Shown in pieces: positions 40,101 to 50,448 of a stretch of 64,000 bases of DNA. This DNA is from Pisaster brevispinus (Eukaryota; Echinodermata; Asteroidea; Forcipulatida; Asteriidae), in the NCBI GenBank assembly GCA_023634235.1, contig JAMKCF010000023.1:2145001-2209000 (forward strand), in the 5' to 3' direction. The position numbers and the translations under genes are program-made. The notes beneath the pieces were generated by a model. It searched no databases, was not told the DNA's origin, and saw only the letters and a program-made list of their open reading frames with translations. Numbering within the stretch: the first letter of the stretch is position 1; the number at the start of each line of letters is the position of its first letter.

Positions 40101-40489
40101 TTAAGCCACCGGTTCAATCTCAGCTTGATCGGAGACGAAAACTTTTCAAACTGCTCAGATTGCGCTGTCATGAATTCTGTAATAAGAAACATGGTTGTAT
40201 GAAGCTACTGGTTCAATATCAGCTTGATTGGAGGCGAAAACTTTTCAAACGGCTCAGATTGCTCTGTCATTAATTCTGAAATAAGAAACATTGGTGTTCT
40301 GAAGGTACTGGTTCAATCTCAGTTCTATAGGAGGCGAAAAGTTTACAAACGGCTCTGATTGCTTTGTCATTAATTCTGTACTAAAACCACCGGTTCCATC
40401 TCAGCTTGATTGGAGACGAAAACTTTTCAAACTGCTCAGATTGCTCTGTCATTAAATCTGTACTAGAAAACATGGGTTTCTTGAAAGTC

Positions 40490-42155
40490 ACCGATTCAAT
40501 CTCGAAAACCTTTCAAACTGCTCAGATTGCTCTGTCATGAATTCTGTACTGAGAAACATGTGTTTCTTGAAGCTACTGGTTCAATCTCAGCTTGATCGGA
40601 GAAGAAAACTTTTCAAACTGCTCAGATTGCTATGTCATTAACTCTGTAACTAAGAAACATGATTGTCTGAAGCTAATGATTCAATCTCAGCTTGATCGGA
40701 GACGAAAACTTTTCAAACTGCTCAGATTGCTCTGTCATTAATTCTGTACTAAAACCACCGGTTCCTTCTCAGCTTGATTGGAGACGAAAACTTTTCAAAC
40801 GGCTCAGATTGCTCTGTCATGAATTCTCTACTAAGAATCATGGGTTTCTTAAGTCACCGATTCAATCTCGAAAACTTTTCAAACTGCTCAGATTGCTCTG
40901 TCATGAATTCTGTACTAAGAAACATGGATGTTTTTAAAGCAACCAGTTCAATATCAACTTCATTGGAGGCAAAAACTTTTCAAACTGCTCAGATTGCTCT
41001 GTCATGACTTCTGTACCAAGAAACTTGATTGTCTGAAGCTACTGGTTCAATCTCAGCTTGATCAGAGACGAAAACTTTTCAAACTGCTCAGATTGCGCTG
41101 TCATGAATTTTGTAATAAGAAACTTGGTTGTATGAAGCTACTGGTTCAATATCAGCTTGATTGGAGGCGAAAACTTTTCAAACTGCTCAGATTGCTCTGT
41201 CATGACTTCTGTACCAAGAAACTTGATTGTCTGAAGCTACTGGTTCAATCTCAGCTTGATCGGAGACGAAAACTTTTCAAACTGCTCAGATTGCGCTGTC
41301 ATGAATTCTGTAATAAGAAACTTGGTTGTATGAAGCTACTGGTTCAATATCAGCTTGATTGGAGGCGAAAACTTTTCAAACTGCTCAGATTGCTCTGTCA
41401 TTAATTCTGTACTGAGAAACATTAGTGTTCTGAAGGTACTGGTTCAATCTCAGCTTGATTGGAGGCGAAAACTTTTCAAACGGCTCTGATTGCTTTGTCA
41501 TTAATTCTGTACTAAAACCACCGGTTCCATCTCAGCTTAATTGGAGACGAAAACTTTTCAAACGGCTCAGATTGGTCTGTCATTAATTCTGTACTGAGAA
41601 ACGAGTGTTTCTTGAAGGTACTGGTTCAATCTCAGCTTGTTGGAGACGAAAACTTTTCAAATGGCTCAGGTTGCTAGTCATTTATTCTGTACTGAGAAAT
41701 AAACTTTTCATTCTGCTCAGATTGCTCTGTCATGAATTCTGTATTAATAAACATTGGAGTTTTGCAGGTACTGGTTCAATCTCAGTTTGATCGGATACGA
41801 AAACTTTTCAAACTGCTCAAATTGCTCTGTCATGAATTCTGTACTAAGAAACATGGGTGTTTTGAACTTTTGAAGTCATCTGTTTAATCTCAGCTTGATC
41901 GGAGAAAAAAATGCTCTGTCATGACTTATGTACTTAGAACAAATGGGTGTACTGAAGCTACTGGTTCAAACTCAGCTTCATCGGAGACGAAAACTTTCCA
42001 AACTGCTCAGATTGCTCTGTCATGAATTATGTACTAAGAAACATGGATGTATGAAGCTACTGGTTCAATCTCAGCTTGACCGGAGACAACAAAATTCCAA
42101 ACTGCTCAGATTGCTCTGTCATGAATTCTGTACTAAGTACTAAGTAAGAAACATA
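40490..42155 (+). repeat. Decayed right edge of the satellite array
   Basis: Monomers become shorter and more diverged: AATCTCGAAAACC joins with about 30 bp missing (40497, and again near 40865), there is a deletion at about 41695, and a disordered end CTGTACTAAGTACTAAGTAAG at about 42126. Satellite similarity stops at about 42155. Divergent edges are usual where unequal exchange no longer homogenises repeats. Confidence 0.8.
40928..41404 (+). repeat. 99-bp monomer subfamily (frame-keeping)
   Basis: Here the monomers ending GGTTGTATGAAG or GATTGTCTGAAG count to 99 bp, so one frame stays open for 158 codons with a 33-residue period (RRKLFKLLRL...CHEFCNKK, basic and cysteine-containing). The same 99-bp class occurs in short runs at about 16660-16990, 26970-27230, 31790-32060 and 37500-37760. 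The open frame follows from the length and I do not call it a gene. The tandem run alternates two monomer types, a 198-bp dimer present twice. Confidence 0.7.
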
Positions 42156-43140
42156 AACATGGTTCGGGAGTTAAGATTGTTAAGTATTGAATTTGATCAT
42201 CCGGTTTGAACTGGAAGTCAGTATTAAATGAGGTCACACTGTGTATCGTTTGTTAAGTCTTGGGAGCTCTTTCAGGACGTTTCCTTGATAAAAATACAAT
42301 GAGTGGTTGAGGAGTTATTTATTTAGTAATTATTAAATTCATTTTCCGGTTTGAACCGGAAGTCGGGGTCAAATGGCATAACATTTGTGTATCGTTTGTT
42401 CACTTGTTACCTACCTTCCAAATGATGCAAAGATTGTAAAATTTCAATGTGTGGTTCAGAAGTTATGATTTTTTGAAACGTGAAACATCTACTTCCTGTT
42501 TGAACCGGAAGTTAAGGTCAAACGGGTCAAATTTTGTGTAGCGCGTGTTTAATTTATCAAGACCGTATGGATTGTGAAAATCCAACTTGTGGTTAAAGAG
42601 ATTTTTCAAATGTTACACGGACTATCATTAATTGGGTTTGCAATGTACATGTAGAATGAAATAGCGAGCGACGCTACATGTATTCGCACATGTAGTACAT
42701 GTAATGTACACGTACTTGTCAACTAAAACTACTCACATTAGATAGCAATAAATTGATCTCTGTATTGTACACGCCGTGGCTGTGTACAGTGTCTTCGTTT
42801 GTTTGTGTTGGCTTACACTATCGTGCGTTGTCATACAATGAAAGTCAACAGACACGTGCGCTTTGACTTCCGGTTTTGACCAGATGCAAAGATTAAAATG
42901 CTATAATCTCTGTGCAAAAGTTTCGGCAGGATAACTCATCTATAACCTAATGCAAAATTCATGTAAAAATATTACATGGTTTTTGAGATATGAATTTTTG
43001 AAATTTTCAACTTCCGGTTTGAACCGGAAGTCAAGGTCAAATGGGGTCATGTTGTGTGTAGCGTTTGTTGACCTTCAAACGACCTATCCGATTATGTGTA
43101 GATTGTAAAAATCCAACATGTGGTTCATGAGTTATGATTT
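42156..43140 (+). repeat. Degenerate ~145-bp tandem repeat with palindromic core
   Basis: Successive units share GTGGTTCAGAAGTTATGATTT, a palindromic core CTTCCGGTTTGAACCGGAAG, then TCAAGGTCAAATGGGTCA and TGTGTATCGTTTGTT. Cores lie at about 42201, 42344, 42491 and 43010, with a worn one near 42867. Spacing is 143-147 bp where units adjoin. Between 42620 and 42860 lies unrelated AT-rich sequence with several ACATGTA words. No gene is seen. The array starts where the satellite ends. Confidence 0.75.
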
Positions 43141-43161
43141 TTGATGATTTGATTTGATTTT

Positions 43162-43340
43162 CATGGTTTATAAACCATGGTTTACATATCATGTTGTATG
43201 ATGAATTCAGTTTATATGGTTTATAAAACCATAATTTAGAAGCGTTGATTGTAAATTCATGGTCTGTAAACCAAAAATAATGTTGACAACACTTTCTGTG
43301 GTTTACATCTAACTGTTACAAACCATGGTAAAAACATGTC
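43162..43340. repeat. Cluster of GGTTTATAAACC-type palindromes
   Basis: CATGGTTTATAAACCATG (43162-43179) is a perfect 18-bp palindrome. Partial versions follow (TATGGTTTATAAAACCATA, ATGGTCTGTAAACCA, GTGGTTTACA, TTACAAACCATGG) over about 180 bp. They look like eroded copies or arms of a small foldback element. Confidence 0.6.
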
Positions 43341-43404
43341 AAAAATACGCTGAACAAACGGCGCCCCATAGCCAGATATAGTAGAAATTGACATCTTAGT
43401 TCAT

Positions 43405-43571
43405 CTGGTGCCAGCCTTTTGTCATGGCCTTCAAGGCTTAATCAGCTCTGTAGCTTTAAAGTGACTGGAAGTGGAGACCACACGCATGTGTGGGCTCCGG
43501 TTCCAGTCGTTTCGTGGCTAAAAAGCTGTCCGAGCCACGAAGGCCTTGACAAAAGGCTAGTGCCAGACCAG
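43405..43571. mobile_element. 167-bp imperfect hairpin (foldback/MITE-like)
   Basis: The left arm begins CTGGTGCCAGCCTTTTGTCA and the right arm ends TGACAAAAGGCTAGTGCCAG. The arms pair over about 80 bp, through GGCCTTC..GGCT, AGCT, GACTGGAA and GGAG, around a CACACGCATGTGTG centre. There is no coding content. Similar CCAGCCTCGCTACCAT sequence follows at 43568 and recurs inverted at about 44886, so it may belong to a larger foldback. Confidence 0.75.
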
Positions 43572-44301
43572 CCTCGCTACCATTAGACTTGATGACAAGT
43601 CGTTAGTCAGTGTCTATTTGTCTGCCAGCGCTGCCTATTACAAACACATCCCGCCGTTCATGCAACAGTCACTGTGCGATTATACATTCATGCAACGGTC
43701 GTAGGTAGCGCGTGGCAAGGTCCGTCAGCTCTAACGACTTGAGTAGCTTGTTCCCGGCCGAATATTCATATATGGTAAATTATACATTGCATATGCAAAA
43801 TTACCATAGAGAGGGCCAATGGTAGCTCGTCTGACAAAATTGGAAGAATTCATTATAAACATGGGAATGTATCTTTTTCTGTTGGCTTTTAAAAAAAAAA
43901 TTATGACAGTTTATTTGCCAACATCAATGTAAAAAGCATAATATTTTAATCATTGTAACAGTTTCTTAATTTTTTTTTAAAGATAAATTTGACCAATGCA
44001 TTATCATAAAATGTTACTATTTATAATAAACCCCCTATCAAAGAATGAATTGTGCGCCTGGTAGCTGCATGGCGCCATACGCTGCAAGATGTATGATGAA
44101 TATTCATGTTTTTGCGATTCTTAACCAATCAAACTGCTCCGTCCAACTTTGGTAGCAAGTCCGATTGCATGTGTACAAAGCTGGGTACAAGTTATTCAAG
44201 ACGGTAATTGCGACAGACTCACACACATATTGAGATCGAGGATGTGTGTACCGTCCCCGCAACTAGACCGCACAACAATTACTGACTTGATTTCAAGACT
44301 A

Positions 44302-44893
44302 CGCTACCATGGGCAGCGCGCACTGATCTGTGGTATATAATAGAGATCAGTGGTGGCAGCGCGCCGTACCGATACCTCTCATCTTGATTGAGCAAGGCAT
44401 GCTGGGAAAAAAATGGCGCGGCGAGATCGATCACCCCTGGGAACGAGGATGGTCTGGCACCATCCTCGTTCCCAGGGATGATCGATCTCGCTGCGCCATG
44501 GAATTGGTTCATTAAAATGTGTTAGAATCTAGCACATTTTAATTAGGCCTGGGCCGATCCGTTCTACGCGCGCGCTCAAGTACGGTAACCCGTAAAAGAG
44601 GCTTCAAGTCAAAAAGCAACTGGTCCTCTGTCATTCTTCTTTGATTTTCGATATGTCTAACTGTATGCAGTTATGGGTGAACGTGTAAAAACATGATTCA
44701 TTTGAAATGGAATCGCGTCAAAATACTTGCATTTTCACACGCGCGTACTAAGCGCCATGATGCGCTCGAAAGTTTTTAACAAGCGTGCACGCAAAGTAGT
44801 CACCCTTGGGAGCCAATCAGCGTTATTTCTCAGTACATCCCTACCAGGGGTTAGTGACGAGAGGTATCGATACGGCGCGCTGCCCATGGTAGC
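44302..44893. mobile_element. Foldback element with internal 85-bp hairpin
   Basis: CGCTACCATGGGCAGCGCGC at 44302 is inverted at about 44874-44893. The adjoining CCGTACCGATACCTCTC (44364-44380) is inverted at 44860-44876. The left arm is split by a 32-bp palindrome (ACTGATCT...AGATCAGT, 44322-44353) flanked by direct 10-bp copies of GGCAGCGCGC (44312 and 44354). Between the arms, 44414-44498 is a nearly perfect hairpin with arms of about 38 bp (GATCGATCACCCCTGGGAAC against GTTCCCAGGGATGATCGATC), followed by a small AAAATGTG/CACATTTT hairpin at 44514-44540. Confidence 0.75.
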
Positions 44894-44911
44894 GAGGCTG
44901 GTGCCAGACCT

Positions 44912-45364
44912 ATAGACCTTTCTTTTGCAACGTCACAGCCCAAGTTTTTGCCAACCCAGGTTGGAAAACTATGGAACCCATAAAATGCAAAACAAAAACA
45001 GATAACTACAGTTTGTAACAATGTTACACAAATCTTCAAAATTAGTGTTGAATTTATTGGAAACAAAGCAACCGATCATGGGAGGTATTTTATTTAATTA
45101 GAAGTTTACCGAAAATGTTGATTTTTTTGGTTAAAACATCTGTTATCACTATTGAATATTTTACTAACATTCGGCGGTCCATGCCAACCAGCGCTGTTTG
45201 TTTATCAACAATGGAAAGGTCTATTCAACACTAATTTTGAATATTTGTGTAACATTGTTACAAACTGTAGTTATCTGTTTTTGTTTTGCATTGATGGGTT
45301 CCATAGTTTTCCATGCCTGTGTTGGCAAAAACTTGGGCTGTGACGTTGCAAAAGAAAGGTCTAT
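44912..45364. mobile_element. MITE with ~140-bp terminal inverted repeats
   Basis: The left arm 44912-45053 starts ATAGACCTTTCTTTTGCAAC. The right arm 45223-45364 ends with its reverse complement, GTTGCAAAAGAAAGGTCTAT. The arms agree over most of their length, including GTCACAGCCCAAGTTTTTGC and GTAACAATGTTACA. The 170-bp centre is AT-rich and non-coding. I could not define a target duplication with confidence. It abuts the foldback element on its left. ORFs on either strand here are mirror images of the arms, not genes. Confidence 0.85.
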
Positions 45365-45555
45365 TACAAATTAGGTTTTTCAAGATTTTAAATATTGCCC
45401 TATAAAAAAACAGTTCCGTCACATTCCAGAGGTATAGGCCTAAGAGCTAATTTTCATTTTTAATGGTTCCTCAAGTCAAATCCGTCAAGAAAAAAAGGTA
45501 GCAAAAAATGGTCACGGAATTCAAAGATGGTTAGAGTTTAGCGCTCCACATAAAC

Positions 45556-46193
45556 AAACGAAAACTGTTCCGGCCCAACTTTAGAATCGTCCCAACTGTA
45601 GTTAAGATGCCCAATTATAGCCGGCGTTGCCCGAATGTGATTCCGGCTCATAAGTCTCACCAATGCAAGAGAATTACTGTGTATGTATGAAAGTTTTTCT
45701 CTTACAATGATGAGAATTTTCAGACTTTTATCTAAATTAAGACGCTTTGTAGTGTCTGCCTGGTTAAAAAAAGGTGAGTTATTTTCTTAAGATAAAAATA
45801 TCATACTCTTTGATCTACTTCTCTAGCGCTTAGCATACAGTTCACAAAAGCTCCTTGAAATAACTCTAGGTAGGGGTTACCAAAAAGGTGGAATGCCACC
45901 ATTTAAACATTTCTACCGAAACTTTATTGCTAGTTTTGCCCTTTTTGTCAGCAGTAATTCTCAACCCTGCTGATGGCAAAACGTGAGAGAAATCAATTGT
46001 TTCTCCTTTATGTACACAGTACAAACATGGAGGTAGTAATTAATTCCTACCTCCATGGTACAAACCTCCAGCAGTCTGTGATGACCCAAATGAGCCGCAC
46101 CTTGCTTGATGACAGAATTCTGGATCCCAGCTAGTGGGGAGCCGTCCCAACTACAGTTTGGGACGATTCTTAAGTTGGGACCGAACAAAACGA
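45556..46193. repeat. Inverted-repeat pair (~48-bp arms), possible foldback element
   Basis: CCCAACTTTAGAATCGTCCC with flanking ACTGTTCCGG and ACTGTAGTT at 45565-45605 is inverted at 46146-46190 as GGGACGATTCTTAAGTTGGG with CAACTACAGTTT. The intervening 540 bp has a CTACCTCCATGG-type small palindrome near 46028-46060 but no recognisable gene. A 136-codon minus-strand ORF (45961-46371) crosses the right arm and matches nothing I know. Confidence 0.6.
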
Positions 46194-46463
46194 CAACCAT
46201 AAAAAAAATATAAAAAAATAGCGGTATCGCGCTGCGCAATCTCTTTATTGAGCAAATGCAGGGATAGCGCTGCGCTACAGTAGTCAGACAGTTGTTGATC
46301 AAAACCGCCAGGCAGTGTTTCATATCAATCTGTGTTGGTGAAATGGATTGGTAGTGACGATGGAACGTCAAGAAGTGTCATGTATTTCTTTCCTCCCTCT
46401 CCATGATTTTGAATCGTAGTGTGAGCATCCATCAGGAAACATCACACCAACTTGTCTGGTAAG

Positions 46464-46538
46464 TTTTGTTTGTTTGTTTGGGGTGTTTGTTTGTTTGTTT
46501 GGTTTTTTTTTTTTTTTGGGGGGGGGGGCGGGGGGTGG
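46464..46538 (+). repeat. Low-complexity (TTTG)n, poly-T, poly-G tract
   Basis: Seven or more TTTG units, interrupted once by GGGGTG, lead into about 15 T and then about 20 G with one C. Confidence 0.9.
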
Positions 46539-47368
46539 AGGAATGGAGCTGTAACTACCATGACTACTAACTCGTGGTACTGTAGCCTAGTAGCATGAGT
46601 AGTAGTACTAAGTACTACCATGACTACCCCCTACCTAGAGTAACTAAGTATAGTATTATATTAATCATTATTAAAATACATGCTAACTGTGCAGTGACAT
46701 GTCATGAGTGACAAGAGCCAACTTGTTTAAACCTTTCGAAAAGTTACATTGTAATTTAAATTTGTATGCTCTAAATTTAGAGACTGAGTTATCCCAGATT
46801 CATTGATTTTGGGTAAAGTTTTGTTAAGCTCCTGTAATGTGTAGGACGCCCTGTATACGCGGCAGCCCTGAAATCGTGGCACATCTTTTACCTCACTGCG
46901 CACGATGTAAACAACCCCCAGATATGAAGTTACATTTTCTTCTTGCCAAACATCGAGTCTCCTCTCCGTTGACCAACACTTTGAGACAGGTAATTAGGCT
47001 CCACCGATAAGTTGTACTTTATACAAAAAGTTGGGTATTTACTAATTTAGGCCTTTTTCTACAAGGTTCAAAAATATGTCATACTGTCTGGACCATAAAT
47101 ATTTTTTGTGGCCGCTTAAAAAATTTCAACAAACACTATTTCAATTTACAATTCATGGTGATCAAATCACTTGACTCAGATTTTAGGAAAAAAGTTACAG
47201 AGGCCTAAAGAAGCCAAGTGCCTTAAATAACATTTTCTCACAGTTTGGAAAAATTAGTGTAACCTTCACCTTGGAGGGATGAATACACAAACAGCGATAA
47301 TGTTTATTAATAGTATGGCTGTGAGAAATCTATGTAATTATGTGTTTATGCAGGGTATTTAAACCTTT

Positions 47369-47389
47369 TGTGTGTGTGTGTGTGTGTGT
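47369..47389 (+). repeat. (TG)n microsatellite
   Basis: About ten TG units, followed by CTG and T-rich sequence. Confidence 0.9.
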
Positions 47390-48000
47390 CTGTTTTTTCT
47401 TTTCATTTTTTCATTTTTTAAAATTAAATAATCACCCGTCCCCCAAAAAGAAACCCAAAACAAAAACAGCAGATGTGCTTGCTGTTTTTAATTTTTTATT
47501 GAAAATGAAAATCAATACAAAATATTAAAATTATTATCCGATAATTATTTTTAAGGGCATCTTAACACCCAACTTTAAAATAAGAAATTTGTGTTTATCC
47601 CGCAGAACATGTGTGCAACGGATGAAGGCAGCATCTTGAAATTGATGAAACTAACGAGTGCTTTGTGCTACCATGGTTTCACTGATACCACTCCAAATTA
47701 TGTTAGACAAATATAATGAAAACCTGTTAAATTTTAAAGCACAGAATCAAAGGGGATTTAATTATTACAGTATGTTTGGTGTTTTATCAAAAGAGACATA
47801 AAAACCAAAAAATTACTCATAGATGAAAGCAGAAAAACATTTGCACACATATTTTGTTTATTTATTTTTCAGTTGAAATTGATTGCATAACACTATAATG
47901 ATAATTTTTGAAAGTACATGTATAATACAAAAAGATAGAGACAACTGTCGGCTGTAGGGCTATACGGAGTCTCACATAACACTTGTAGTAAATCTCACCA

Positions 48001-48657
48001 CACAAGGGAAGCTGCCGAAACCATTGTCCATACTTTTATCACATCCAAGATAGATTCATGCAACTCGCTTTTATTTGGAATTTACAACATGTACACCTCT
48101 CTCATCTACAACGGTTACAGAACATTGCAGCAAGGATGATCACGTACACCAAGAAAACAGACCGCATCACACCCGTGTTAGCCGACTTGCACTGGCTCCC
48201 CATCCAACAAAGAGTTAAATTGAATTTGTGCCTGTTTATTTTCAAGAGCTTAAAAGATCTTAAAAGGTGATGCCCCAGCATATTTAAGCAATCTTGTGCA
48301 TTTATATGCCCAGGGCGTCGTGGGCATATAACGGTCTAACGGTCTTCACAACACAAACTCCTTCAGGAAAAAATGGTGAATCATCGCTGGGGAGAGAGAA
48401 GTTTTTCAGAGCGCAGCACCATGGCTTTGGAACTCCGTCCCTGAAACTGTAAAACTTTCAAACTCACTTGGCATAGTCAAGAACAGTTTAAAATCTCATC
48501 TGCATAAAGAAGCATTTTGTTAACTCTATTTTCTACTTGTGTGATGCTACTTTCATTTGTTTTTTGGTTGTTTTCTGCAGAGCAGCGCCATGAGTGTCAC
48601 TTGCAGCAGAACCGGCGCTTTAAAAGTTTCCATTATTATTATTATTATAAATATTAT
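48001..48657 (+). pseudogene. 5'-truncated LINE end (CR1/L2-like RT C-terminus)
   Basis: Conceptual translation gives the conserved end of a CR1/L2-type reverse transcriptase protein in three frames. TSKIDSCNSLLFG at about 48039 is followed by a frameshift near 48090. Then come LQRLQNIAARMIT and ITPVLADLHWLPI (48111-48210), a frameshift near 48262, GDAPAYLSNLVHLYAQG, and finally AAPWLWNSVPETVKLSNSLG ending KSHLHKEAF with a stop at about 48523. The block after the RT fingers and palm is typical of these elements (IAAR, DLHWLP, WNSLP). The 3' end has GGCGCTTTAAAAG and an ATT-repeat tail (48629-48650), the kind of short tandem tail these LINEs leave. The catalytic RT domain is absent and the copy is dead. 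The exact clade (CR1, L2 or Rex1) cannot be settled by eye. Confidence 0.85.
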
Positions 48658-49018
48658 GTATGACACTACAGTGCAGGCAGGTTACATTGTAGTTAAAAAA
48701 ACATACTTACTGCTCGATGACACTTCTACCTTTGGTAGATGTTACTTTCCAAACGTGCCGGGTCGATCGCTACTCGTGAATAAGGATCTGAAGTAACCAC
48801 AGCGGCAAGAACACATTTTGACTTTACAAAGTCCTTCCAGCAATTCTCTTGTGGCTGCAATGTGCTTGAAGTGTGTGAAATACCTACGTGTGGCATGTGT
48901 CATTCTCCACATTATACTTCGTGTAGTTGCGGGACTGTGTTAAATGCTCCCTTATACATGTAGATCTATATATTTTTTTTTTGGGGGGGGTTAAATATTT
49001 AACTGCTGCAGTCTGTGC

Positions 49019-50045
49019 ATGTTAATACACTGCCGTGCGTATACTGTGTTCGAAGAAATCAACGCCAGGGGTCGGTTTGTAAAACGGGTATTTAATACTT
49101 TATCATTCAAAGTAAGCCAATCAAAGAATAGCATTCCATACACAAAGGTTTCATGTATAGTGTTTAATTTTTCCAGATTTGTTACTTGCCGAATTATATT
49201 TATTTCCGATTTTTGAATATTAACACCCACGATTGACTTTGCTGCAGAAAACCGTTTTACAAATCAACCCTTGGCGTTGATTTCGTACACGGTGTACGCA
49301 CGGCAGTGCTGTACACACGCAAAGACTGATACAAAGTCAATCGTGGGTTTTAATATTAAAAAATCTGAAATAAATCTAAGGCAGCTTTTAAAATTCTGGA
49401 AAAATCAGTAATACTACATGAAACCTGTGTCAATGTACATGTGTAATGCTAGTCTTTGATTGGCTTAGTTTGAATGAGGTGGTGTTGAGAAAACCATTTT
49501 ACAAATTGACCCCTGCATTGATTTCTTCGTACACTGTGTACGCATGGCAGTGTTGTTTGTACGCACGCAAAGACTGCTGCAAAATCTATCGTGGGTTTTA
49601 ATATTAAAAAATCGGAAATAAATATAAGTCAGCGTTGAAAAAATCTGAGAAAATCAACAATACTACATGAATCCTTTGTGTATAGAATGCTAATCTTTGA
49701 TTGGTTGGATTCAAATGACACAGTGTTAACAAAGTTTTACAAATTGACCCCTGGCGTTCATTTCTTCATACACTGTGTACGCACGGCAGTGTTGTACACA
49801 TGCAAAGACTGCTGCAAAGTCTATCGTGGGTTTTAATATTAAAAAATCGGAAATAAATATAAGGCAGCGTTGAAAAAATCAGAAAAAAATCAACAATACT
49901 ACATGAATCCTTTGTGTATAGAATTCTAGTCTATGATTGTTTAAACAATAAGGTGTTCAGAAAACCGTTTTACAAATCGAACCCTGGCGTTGGTTTCTTT
50001 ATACACCGTGTACGAAGAAATCAACGACACCGTGTAGCATGCACG
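49019..50045 (+). repeat. Tandem ~235-bp repeat, left block, first unit inverted
   Basis: Units share CCGTTTTACAAATCGACCCC, TGGCGTTGATTTCTTCGTAC, ACNGTGTACGCACGGCAGTG, TCGTGGGTTTTAATATTAAA and a CTTTGATTGG word. The GACCCCTGG landmark occurs at about 49266, 49509, 49746 and 49979 on the plus strand, spacing 233-243 bp. The first unit (49019-49240) is on the minus strand (GCCAGGGGTC at 49063), so the block opens with a head-to-head palindromic junction at about 49240. The same repeat continues at 58770. ORFs here are not genes. Confidence 0.85.
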
Positions 50046-50329
50046 CTGATTAAATGTTGTTTATAGGAGTGTGCAGCACAATTAGGCTAAGAGCGACAAT
50101 AACACGATAGTTATTGGCAAAAAAACACACACATTCCTGTTGGTAGCCTATTCTCAGAATGTTATAAAATTATTACCTGTGTTCGTCAGCTTTGTTCGGC
50201 GGTTGTAGCTTAGTCCCATTATCTTCTTTACTAACACCTCGTAGCCCTGTAATTGTTTTGTTTTATAAATATCATATATGTGATTTCATAAGGTAACCAA
50301 GTCTGTGATCGTGTGATATTTTTACAATT
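50046..50329. other. Short intergenic stretch
   Basis: AT-rich sequence between the left tandem block and the retrotransposon tail. I recognise no gene or repeat. It may have been part of the original locus or the 3' flank of the insertion. Confidence 0.5.
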
Positions 50330-50448
50330 TTGTTTTATTTATTTACTTATTTATTTATTTATTATTTCATTCTATCACAGCATGCAAAAGAAAGATCACA
50401 TTTTCTTTTGTGCCGGTAACTCCTCAAGTCGGGCTACGTCCCGTAGCC

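Larger units (their letters stand above)
1..42155 (+). repeat. Satellite array, ~100-bp monomer, about 420 copies
   Basis: The whole stretch is a head-to-tail array of a monomer whose commonest form counts to exactly 100 bp. Landmarks in order are CTACTGGTTCAATCTCAGCT, GATTGGAGACGAAAACTTTT, CTGCTCAGATTGCTCTGTC, ATGAATTCTGTACTAAGAAA and TTGGAGTTTTGAAG. My count of one consensus monomer gives 37% GC. Most monomers keep GAATTC overlapping TCATGA; a variant has TCATTAATTC. Monomers differ by substitutions at recurring sites (TTGATTGG, TTGATCGG or TTGTTGG; CTGCTC, CGGCTC or TGGCTC), so several monomer classes are interleaved. The array is cut by the left edge of the window in mid-monomer. A 100-bp unit shifts reading frame at each repeat, and two forward frames have few stops, which explains the many overlapping 60-150 residue ORFs. 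I see no promoter, codon bias or start context that would make any of them a gene. Function is unknown; centromeric, pericentromeric or other heterochromatic satellite is possible. Confidence 0.97.
46194..48000. other. Intergenic, AT-rich, no gene seen
   Basis: It contains a worn GCGCTGCGC-flanked inverted repeat (46222-46275), a TTTG-repeat followed by poly-T and poly-G (46464-46538), words of ACTACCATGACTAC and its variants (46555-46625), and a TG dinucleotide run (47369-47389). No ORF shows family features or coding character. Confidence 0.6.

Noticed and set aside
1..42155. Over a hundred 60-158 codon ORFs with repeated LFKLLRLLCHEFCTKK- or MIGDENFSNCSDCSVMNS-like text
   Set aside because: They are two frames of the same satellite monomer. 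Their lengths follow from the 100-bp or 99-bp unit, and they overlap each other in several frames.
1..42155. CRISPR-like direct repeats
   Set aside because: There are no unique spacers; the whole unit is repeated, and the setting is a eukaryotic genome.
1..42155. CENP-B box in the monomer
   Set aside because: I found no TTCG....A..CGGG arrangement in the consensus or the main variants.
45961..46371. 136-codon minus-strand ORF with a hydrophobic segment
   Set aside because: It runs across one arm of an inverted repeat and low-complexity sequence. It has no recognisable motif and no supporting context.
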